From Entamoeba histolytica HM-1:IMSS (lineage: Eukaryota > Evosea > Mastigamoebida > Endamoebidae): DNA of 15,182 bases. How positions within the stretch are numbered: position 1 is the first letter of the stretch; each line of letters begins with the position of its first letter. The notes under the pieces are model-generated. The model saw only the letters and a program-made list of their open reading frames with translations. It had not been told where the DNA came from and made no database searches. Shown piece by piece: positions 8,456-15,182 of the stretch. Location of the stretch: positions 5,590-20,771 of the forward strand of contig NW_001915127.1 in NCBI RefSeq assembly GCF_000208925.1, written 5' to 3'. The position numbers were made by a program, and so were the translations under genes.

Positions 8456-10498
8456 ATGAAAGGTTTATATTTTTATTATTTTCTCATTATCAAAACAATG
8501 TAGTGAATTTGAACAGTATAAATACATCATAGATACTGTTGATAGTACATTTGAATGTATTGAATCTATTCAAACAACAGAAGATGAAAATAACGCTATT
8601 ATTAATGATTTAAAATACTTTTTAGAATCATATGTATTTAAAGACATATTAAAGAATCCACCACAACCATCATTTTCAAATAATTATTATGAGAAAGTAG
8701 ATATTGATTCAAAATTAGATAAAATAAATACAAAAACAACAAGTATGTATGAATTTTATTCAGAAATAAAAAATCTTATTATTTCAACAAGAGATTCTCA
8801 CTTAGCTTTTAGTATAAAAATGAAAATGATTTTAACATCAATGAAAATAGTGAATTAACACTTTTCTATTATTTCCTTCCATTTTCAATAAATATTGAGA
8901 ATGATAAGAAAATGTATTTAATTCCAAGGTATTCCTTCAAATTTAGCGTTGTGAATCCACCAGATGAAATTATAAAGAATATGAATGTACCAGTTAAAAC
9001 AATAAATGGAGAAGATCCATTTAATATTATTCGTGAATTTGGAAAGAAATATTCAGCATTAAAATGTCCACATGCACAATTTACAGAAGCAAAAGGTTAT
9101 TTAGTTGAAGGTGGTTTAAGTTATTTACCATTGACAAAAGAATATTTAAATACACAAATAAGTATTACATTTGAAAATGGAGAAAGTGTGAGTGTTAATT
9201 ATAAAATATATAGAGAAACAGCAAGTGTATCAAATAGCAATGAAAAACTAAAACAAGGAATTAGAAAACCATTAACTGAAGAAGAAACAAAAGATATAAT
9301 CAATACAAAGAAAGCACTCGATGAAAATGATAGAATTACAAGAAAATTTACATCAAAAGATAATAATATTCATTGTACACTTTCTGTGAATGGTGTAAAC
9401 ACATTAGTAGTTCGTTCTTTTGATACAGAAGTCAAAGAGTCATATGAAGAAACAATTTTAAATTGTATTGATTTGTTTGATTCTAATAATTATCCTATTC
9501 AAGTCATATTCCCAAAGAATGGAGGAGGATATAGTAATTATTCACAATGGATAGAAAAGATATTATCACCATATGATGATGTTAATTATATAGTTTCATT
9601 GAGAGAATCAGACTACACAAAGCATGTGTTAAAAACAGGATTTGCTGTAAATTTATATGATCCAAAAACATGCCAACAAAGAAGAAGTAAATGGACAAGT
9701 ATAATTCCCATAATAAATTCATTCCCACTTGGAGGTTGGTACTCAAATCCAAATATTATTAAATATGGTGATGTTGAACATAAAGTTACACAGCCATCAA
9801 TTGAAGTTTTTCCAAAAATGAAATTAATGAAACATCAAAGAAACCCAACAGAAATAGTAGTTTATACTGATTCATATTGTTATTCGGCATGTTCAATGAT
9901 AACAAAAGGATTAAAAGAATGGGGAGGAGCTATTCTTGTAGGATTTGATTGAGATCCATATTGTAAAGATGAAGAATTTGAAGTAGGATTATCACCAACT
10001 AATGTTATTGAATCTGTTCCTTTACTCCCTCATATATGGATGGAAGTATATGGATATAATCTTGGAATAAGTGTTGGAGAAACATACAGATATAATTATG
10101 AATACAAGGAAACAATTCCTAGAGAATTTTTAACTGATATGATTGATGAAAGAGTGAATATTTATCAATTTTCAAATTATAAGATAAATGAATTTGAAGA
10201 AGAAACAAAGAAAATAATAGAAAAATATCAAACTAAATGTAATCCAAAGAATAAAAGATTAGTTAAAAGAGATAGTATATGTGATAAAGAAATTAATATC
10301 GAACATGGACATGGAGGATATGAATGTGGAGATAATGGAGAATGGAGTACAAAATGCGTACTTTCCTATTGTGATTCAGGATATAAATTTGATTATATCA
10401 ATAATAAATGTATTAAAGACATTTGTTCAAATGGAGTACCAATAAGCATAATAAATGTCAGCATGGTTATTATTGGAATAATCGCATTAATTCTCTAA
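8456..10498 (+). pseudogene. Broken paralogue of the S41-like protease
   Basis: Colinear with the intact gene at 5080-7215. From the ATG at 8456 the frame meets TAG at 8501-8503. One frame over, from 8460, a signal-peptide-like KVYIFIIFSLSKQC and then IDTVDSTFECIE and FLESYVFKDILKNPP match the intact protein, so one base is extra just after the ATG. At 8816-8820 an A5 run (A6 expected) returns the original frame, giving FYYFLPFSINIENDKKMYLIPRY onward. TGA at 9950-9952 then interrupts the frame where the intact gene has a glycine codon; beyond it the match continues to the cysteine-rich module and hydrophobic tail, ending at TAA 10498 with the same TAATT. The candidate His (9071-9073) and Ser (9884-9886) codons remain. 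About 35 residues before the nucleophile motif are missing relative to the intact copy. The promoter is shortened. A short truncated protein from 8912-9952 is possible but unlikely. Confidence 0.88.
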
Positions 10499-10500
10499 TT
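10496..10500 (+). terminator. Polyadenylation motif at the end of the broken protease copy
   Basis: TAATT overlaps the TAA stop exactly as in the intact gene, followed by TTAATTAAAAAG and a T-rich stretch. Confidence 0.4.
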
Positions 10501-10831
10501 GAAGAAAGAATTAATTAAAAAGTATTTTTGTTTAATAAAATAACAATAAATAAATGAAGGAGGAAATAACGAACAAATTGATGAAAAAATTAACTGAATG
10601 ACAATTTGTATGATAGAAATAATATTTTCATATTTCATATGGTATATTTGTTTGAAATGAAATAAAAAAGAATAAAACATAATTTTAATTAACCATATAT
10701 TCAAAATAAATAATACAAAATGTGTGAAAATGATGTTATAATTATAGTTCATTATTTCATCGTCATTTATTTCAATTTATAGAAAATATAAACAACAAAA
10801 ACATTAAAATAAAATCAAATTATTGTTTTGA
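10499..10831. other. AT-rich intergenic DNA between convergent loci
   Basis: Lies between the 3' ends of the broken protease and the minus-strand pseudogene. No gene seen. AATTA at 10818-10822 (TAATT on the minus strand) is a plausible poly(A) motif for the minus-strand locus. Confidence 0.5.
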
Positions 10832-12660
10832 TCAATATTCTTCATCTCCTTCATTATAATTTAGTACTTTCTCTATTTCATATATTTTATGATTTGTTTT
10901 ACGTTCAGAATTAGTTCGTGGATTAACAACATATCTATTATCTTCTGTAACAATAATTCCTAAATATTCATTAATATCAATCTCATCAAATAACCACTCT
11001 CTTTGCAATACTATTTTAAGTTTGAGTAAGTTGATAAAATCATTTGATAATTCTTGAACTTTTTTCAATACATTTAATTGTTCTTGACATGATTCAATTT
11101 CATCTGTTATTTTTTGTGCCTCAACAAAGTTATTAAATGACGAATGTAATTTATCTAATTGTTCTGGAGTAGGTTTGATAGCTTTTAATGCTATTCCAAG
11201 TGGTGTATTATTTAATGGAAGTGAAGGTAATGAATTAATTTGTTTGTTTGTATTAGATGATTGAATTATTTCTTTATTTTCTTTACTATTAGTTTCAGGT
11301 TTTGGTGGATTAGTATTCTCTTTTTTAACATCTTTTTGTTGTTCATTTGTATTTTCTATTTTATTTTGTGTTAACATATAATCTATTATATCTTTTATTT
11401 TAAATTGCTGTATCAATGAACCAATATTATAAATTGAAACAGCAATATCTGTTATAGATTCTACTTTCTGTATGATTACTTTTCCAACTTCAGTTGCTGC
11501 GTTTCCCAATAACTTTTCTCTTTCTTCTTTTTTTTCATTAATTTCTTTTTTCAGTTTATCTATTAAATCTTGATTGTTATCTAGGTTTAAACTCTGTGCT
11601 GTTTTTATAATCTTTTCAATTGGAAATTCACTGAATGAATATTTGTTTGTAAGAATCTGTACTTCTGCATCTAACCTTTTATTAATCTTTTTATAAAATT
11701 CTCTCACATTTGAACTTTCAATAAATATTGTTTTACATTTACTGTTATCAACAAGAATTTGACAACGACTTATTCTAATTCCAAGAAGAATTTGTGTATT
11801 TGTTAAATACAAATGTTTGTATTTAATAGCAAGCTGATTCAATCTTTTCCTAAGATTTGTCATTGTTTTTAATTCTTCATATGATTTGTCGCTTAATAAT
11901 TCTTATTGTCTTGTAAGATAATAATTCACTCTATTAATTACAAAACAAAAACACATTCTTCTCCATTCATTTAATGTTGGTTGAATTATTTTCTCACACC
12001 CATATAAAAATGTATTTAAATCATTCAATTTTTCATCTTTACTTTTTTCGTAAGATGACATTATTTTATAAAGCATTGCTTCTAATTTTTGATAAAATTC
12101 ATTATCACAAACTGTTTTATACTGACTCTTCCCATTGAAATTCTTTTCAATACATATAGCACATATTTTACCTGTTTGTATTTTACTTCCATATTTTTCA
12201 ATTAATTCTTTTGTTTTATAAACATGATATGCTAGTCGATAAATTCTTTCATCTTCTTTTGCTTTTGAAGATAAAGCTTTTGCAAATATACATCACAATT
12301 TATTTAACTAACATTTTAGAGATATCTGGCATAATAAACCCATGTTCTGAAAATTCATTTTCTAACCAACGATTTAAAACTGTATTTATTTCCCTTAAAT
12401 GGTTATTAAAAAAAAACAAGATATTCTTTTCCATCAATTTGAAAATGTACATCAGGTTCAACAACAACTTCATTTTCATTTTCTGGTGCGTTTTGAAGTT
12501 TTACACCTATTTTATGAAATCGAACTAAATTTTGTGGATAATATTCTTTGAGATAAGCTATTTCTGCACTTCTTTTCATTCTTTCTGTATTAGAGTGTTT
12601 TGTAAGCATTTGTTCTGAATTATCAAGTTTAACATTTTCTTTTTATTTCATGTTATTCAT
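10832..12660 (-). pseudogene. Large unrecognised gene in decay; 343-codon open frame at its 3' end
   Basis: The longest open piece (11863-10832) begins with MTNLRKRLNQL, but the frame upstream keeps protein-like composition. Reading back across TAA 11903-11905 gives ELLSDKSYEELKT before that Met. Further back lie NEWRRMCFCFVINRVNYYLTRQ and CAICIEKNFNGKS, up to KALSSKAKEDERIYRLAYH near 12283. TGA at 12293-12295 precedes this. An extra base near 12300-12305 and a T9 run (plus-strand A9 at 12408-12416) shift the frame twice. Upstream, 12609-12408 reads AEIAYLKEYYPQNLVRFHKIGV and DVHFQIDGKEYLVFF. An earlier ATG at 12660 is followed by TAA at codon 6. The whole would encode about 600 residues: a mixed N-terminal half, then Lys/Glu-rich, probably coiled-coil stretches (KLKKEINEKKEEREKL), an Asn/Pro/Lys linker, and an acidic end (EGDEEY). 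I do not recognise the family. Confidence 0.72.
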
Positions 12661-12692
12661 ATTTATCGTATTTATTACCTCTTTCCTATTTT

Positions 12693-12705
12693 CTATTTTA
12701 TACCC
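12693..12705 (-). promoter_or_regulatory. TATA-like box before the minus-strand pseudogene
   Basis: On the minus strand this reads GGGTATAAAATAG, 33-45 bases before the ATG at 12660. Further upstream at 12740-12722 is AATAGGGGTAATGTAAATT, which resembles the G-rich box near the protease genes. No GAAC element seen. Confidence 0.4.
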
Positions 12706-12971
12706 TTTTATTATTTTATTAATTTACATTACCCCTATTATGTTATGTGATATATTTATAAATTACATGTTAAACATCATTCGATATTAAATTTATATTT
12801 TCATTATTTTGATTTTATTGTTTAGTGATGAAGTTGAGAAATGAAATAAAATATAAAATGTAATAAATAAAATAATAGAATGAGAAGTTAAGTTATTCAA
12901 TATAAACAAATAATTTTTATGAAAGAAAATAGAATCTGAAAATAAGAAAAATAAAATAAAAGATAAAAGTA

Positions 12972-12976
12972 AATTA
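12972..12976 (-). terminator. Polyadenylation motif after the 61-codon locus
   Basis: Minus strand CTCTAATTTAC gives TAATT 9 bases after the stop, followed by a T-rich run (TTTTATCTTTTATTTTATTTTTC), as at Entamoeba 3' ends. Confidence 0.45.
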
Positions 12977-12984
12977 GAGAATGT

Positions 12985-13170
12985 TTAGAGTTTCTCATAA
13001 GTGAAGGAGTTTATCTGCCAATCCTGTTGATGAACATGTAAAGTTCTTCCTTCTCTAATACATTCATCAATAAGTTGATGGCAAAAAGGTCTTCCTTGTG
13101 GTCAATTTCTTTGTTCAACTAATCCGTGTTCTCCTTCAAGGTTTGAACCTTTGACATACCAATCTCCCAT
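12985..13170 (-). pseudogene. Tiny 61-residue gene with an in-frame TGA
   Basis: From the ATG at 13170 the minus strand reads MGDWYVKGSNLEGEHGLVEQRN, then TGA at 13104-13102, then PQGRPFCHQLIDECIREGR and on to QINSFTYEKL and TAA. Base content is far richer in G/C than the flanks and residue use is balanced (W, H, C, P, Q), unlike chance frames in this DNA. A TATTTAAA element lies 34-41 bases upstream (13204-13211) and TAATT follows the stop at 12976-12972, so it has the outline of a complete small gene. The TGA could replace Trp, Arg or Gly. No intron with GTTTGT..TAG is seen. I do not know the family. Confidence 0.6.
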
Positions 13171-13203
13171 GTTTATTAATGAAATAACGATTATATGATT
13201 TTG

Positions 13204-13211
13204 TTTAAATA
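13204..13211 (-). promoter_or_regulatory. TATA-like element of the 61-codon locus
   Basis: Minus strand TATTTAAA, 34-41 bases before the ATG at 13170, the same distance as in the intact protease gene. No clear GAAC element is seen between them. Confidence 0.5.
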
Positions 13212-13213
13212 AA

Positions 13214-14368
13214 GAAAGGGAGTAAAGAAAAAATAAGAATGATGTCTAAATAATCTAGAACATGATAACTTACAAAATCAAATAAAAATATTGTGATTCA
13301 ATTTATTTTTAATCGTTTTGTATCGTTTTAATGTAATGTTATAAATAATAATATTTTCATTTTTATCATTTGAAATATATTCAAACAATAATGTAAAATA
13401 TTATGTAATGTTAATATGATGTTAATAATAACACCACAACAACAAACAAATAAAAAATAAAACAAGAAAACCAATTATTCAATAAAAGCAAAAAAAACGA
13501 ATTAACTTAATTTAGAACATTTTAACAATACTTTACTTCAATGGATTGTATTTTTTCAAAAACACAATAGAGATGTTTTGATTTTGGTTTATTCAGAGTA
13601 GATGATGGATTAAATGTAATTAATGAAATTATTAAGTCATAATATATAAGAATGTGATGATAATATGATATTTTATTATTAAATCATTCTAAATGTAATA
13701 GTCATTGTGTATTTTATGTTCTACTCAACTGAGAAATACTGATATTATATTAACGAATTATATTTTAATGTTATTTACTATTTAATTTTATTTTGCGTAT
13801 TGATTAAACAAATATAATATGTATTTCTATTAATTACTTCAACATAATAAATTGTATAAAATTAATAATGAAACAAGCATATGTCATATTCAAAAATACA
13901 TTAAAATATATAATGGATTAATTATGATTAACCTCATCTTTATGTTTTTCATTATGTTGAGAAGTGAGAAAATCAGTTTCTTCAACATGCTTTATTTCTA
14001 TTCAAATAAAGTTTTTTCAATCATGATTGAATTAAACTATTTTTCATTTAAGTTGCTGCATGACTTTTATTTTGATTTTGATGAGTAATATAATATTTCT
14101 CATTCTTTATATTGTTGTTTTAACGAGAGTATATCCATAATCTAATGATTATGACTCATCTCATTTATCTTCCACACCCCTTAAAGAAAAATTATTCATT
14201 GATAATATCCTTATATTCAAATGTACATACAACACTAACAATCATATATGCATCACCTTTAATAAATGATAATTCTTAATACAAAATAATTCTTAGTAAA
14301 TAATAATCACTATAAATAATAACAAGTTAGTTTTGAATAGAAATTATCACACCAAAGGTATGTCATAA
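13214..14368. other. AT-rich intergenic DNA, no convincing gene
   Basis: Mostly low-complexity A/T. A 19-base string at about 13437-13455 (ACAACAAACAAATAAAAA-like) also occurs in repeat copy 2 (about 8159-8176), but the rest of the repeat is absent. A 78-codon frame at 13852-14088 is rich in F, I, Y and N with no promoter elements and is probably chance. A CCACACCCC patch lies at 14172-14180. Confidence 0.5.
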
Positions 14369-14451
14369 CCAGAAGATAACTGGGGAAATCGAATCATGTG
14401 AATATTTTATGGTTGTATGTTGTGTTTCTGACATGTCATCTTCGAACCCCC
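14369..14451. other. Structured hairpin region, possible non-coding RNA
   Basis: Two stems lie in an island richer in G/C than its flanks. CCAG (14369-14372) pairs with CTGG (14380-14383) over a 7-base loop. A larger imperfect hairpin pairs GGGG (14382-14385), TCGAA (14389-14393) and CATG (14395-14398) with CATG (14432-14435), TTCGA (14441-14445) and CCCC (14447-14450). The two share 14382-14383, so they would be alternatives at that point. The TTCGAA core looks like a tRNA T-loop, but no T-stem, D-arm or acceptor stem fits on either strand. It could be a small RNA or a remnant of an element. Confidence 0.3.
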
Positions 14452-14571
14452 TATCTCAAGAATAATAACAAATAAATAAAGAAAATAAATAAGAAAGAAT
14501 GATTATTTGTTGTACTTTCAAATAAATAAATATTAATAAATTAATGAAATGAATAATAATGAGAAATAATG

Positions 14572-14696
14572 TAATTTAAATAAAATGAAATAAAAAATGA
14601 TAAATAATCAATGTTTCATTGAATAAAATATTATTTAATATTCATATTTCATAAATTAATGAAATATTTCATTTATTATTCATTTTATTTAAATTA
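14572..14696. repeat. Long AT inverted repeat
   Basis: A 17-base arm at 14572-14588 (TAATTTAAATAAAATGA) is repeated as its exact reverse complement at 14680-14696. Between them lies a 16-base perfect palindrome, AATGAAATATTTCATT (14658-14673). The unit could extrude as a cruciform. In such AT-rich DNA some inverted repeats arise by chance, but a perfect 17-base arm is long. Confidence 0.6.
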
Positions 14697-14930
14697 TTGT
14701 TTATTTAAAATATAAATTATCATATTTTATATTAAATTATTTAATGTTTTTAAATTATTTCATCAAATATACAGAAGAAATACAATTATATCATCTTTCT
14801 GATTATGTCCAATCATTATACATATTTATTATCTTTTAATTATTTATTCTTTATGATGAATAGTACTGATAAAATATTTTCTAGTTCCTATTTATCAATA
14901 AATCCATACGTTCTTTTATAAAGAGAAAGT

Positions 14931-14931
<1 letters not shown>

Positions 14932-14975
<44 letters not shown>
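14932..14975. repeat. Poly(T) tract, 44 bases
   Basis: An unbroken run of T, then AAGTC and another nine T. It marks a sharp border: AT-rich unique DNA to the left, a GC-richer repeated sequence to the right. On the minus strand it would be a 3' poly(A) tail of that sequence. Confidence 0.85.
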
Positions 14976-14978
<3 letters not shown>

Positions 14979-15182
14979 TCATTTTTTTTTCATCGCATCC
15001 ACGTTTCACCACGTTTGATACACAAAAATGAATGATACAAGTGATCTAAAAAAAGACCTATTCCAAAAATAGCACACGAGGAATTCCTCGTACCTCGGAA
15101 TTCCCACAGTTGTATTTAGTATGATCTATTTTTGGGCGACTGCCACGTTTCACCACGTGTCGTCTGCAGCAATTCTGCGAAT
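14976..15182 (-). mobile_element. Probable end of an interspersed element (cut by the window edge)
   Basis: Base composition jumps well above the rest of the window. A 16-base direct repeat, CCACGTTTCACCACGT, lies at 14999-15014 and 15143-15158. Between the copies are a perfect 16-base palindrome, ACGAGGAATTCCTCGT (15076-15091), a second GGAATTCC at about 15097-15104, and a 10-base inverted pair, CCAAAAATAG (15063-15072) and CTATTTTTGG (15126-15135). No open frame is visible. Read on the minus strand, it would end in A-rich DNA and poly(A), as a SINE or processed transcript would; alternatively it is the end of a DNA-type element. I cannot match it to a named Entamoeba SINE or ERE from memory. 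Strand is inferred from the tail only. Confidence 0.45.

Noticed and set aside
9950..9952. Programmed TGA readthrough or alternative genetic code
   Set aside because: The intact paralogue has glycine here and ends on TAA, and the copy also has two frameshifts; decay is simpler.
12211..12528. 105-codon plus-strand frame
   Set aside because: Lies opposite the minus-strand pseudogene, whose reading is far more protein-like.
13437..13455. Third copy of the dispersed repeat
   Set aside because: Only about 19 low-complexity bases match; the G5 run and the 117-base core are absent.
13852..14088. 78-codon plus-strand frame
   Set aside because: Low-complexity F/I/Y/N residues, no TATA/GAAC/initiator and no 3' motif; judged chance.
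14382..14451. Possible tRNA from the TTCGAA core
   Set aside because: No flanking T-stem, D-arm or acceptor pairing fits on either strand.
14849..14870. C/D-box snoRNA (ATGATGA with CTGA)
   Set aside because: The boxes are only about 10 bases apart and no terminal stem is seen.

Overview
This is a very AT-rich eukaryotic window, most likely from an Entamoeba species. Four things point that way. Intergenic DNA is almost pure A/T and genes are compact and mostly intronless. TATTTAAG-type TATA elements lie 30-40 bases before ATG, and one gene also has a GAAC element and an ATTCA-like initiator, which is the three-part Entamoeba core promoter. A TAATT polyadenylation motif overlaps or follows stop codons. 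The proteins have Entamoeba-style K/N/I/E-rich composition. The genus assignment is inference; no species can be fixed by reading alone.

Layout. (1) 1-1687, plus strand: the 3' part of the ribosome-biogenesis gene RRP5, with S1 RNA-binding repeats followed by a HAT/TPR-like helical domain. A net frameshift in a GAA-rich acidic repeat breaks it in two. (2) 1688-5079: AT-rich non-coding DNA holding copy 1 of a dispersed ~200-base repeat. (3) 5080-7215: an intact 711-codon S41-like serine protease homologue, predicted secreted and lipid-anchored, with the best promoter in the window. (4) 7216-8455: AT-rich DNA with a cluster of GATGCAAAATTT-like motifs and copy 2 of the repeat. (5) 8456-10498: a second copy of the protease gene, broken by two compensating frameshifts and one in-frame TGA, with a shortened promoter. 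(6) 10832-12660, minus strand: a large unrecognised gene in decay. The open frame at 10832-11863 is only its 3' half; homology-free frame tracing extends it to about 600 codons with several lesions. (7) 12985-13170, minus strand: a tiny gene of 61 codons with an in-frame TGA, its own TATA element and a poly(A) motif. (8) 13171-14931: AT-rich DNA with a structured hairpin near 14369-14451 and a long AT inverted repeat at 14572-14696. (9) 14932-15182: a 44-base T tract followed by a much more GC-rich, internally repeated sequence cut by the window edge, probably the end of an interspersed element.

The two protease genes and the repeat before each look like an old segmental duplication. Parts of the catalytic and cysteine-rich domains stayed nearly identical while the rest diverged, which suggests gene conversion. 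Four of the five loci carry frame lesions. Several are one-base changes in homopolymers, so sequencing error has to be excluded, but the in-frame stop substitutions argue for real decay. I see no clearly new multi-gene system here. The most unusual content is the protease pair, the recurring G5 motif, the unrecognised decaying minus-strand gene and the GC-rich terminal element.
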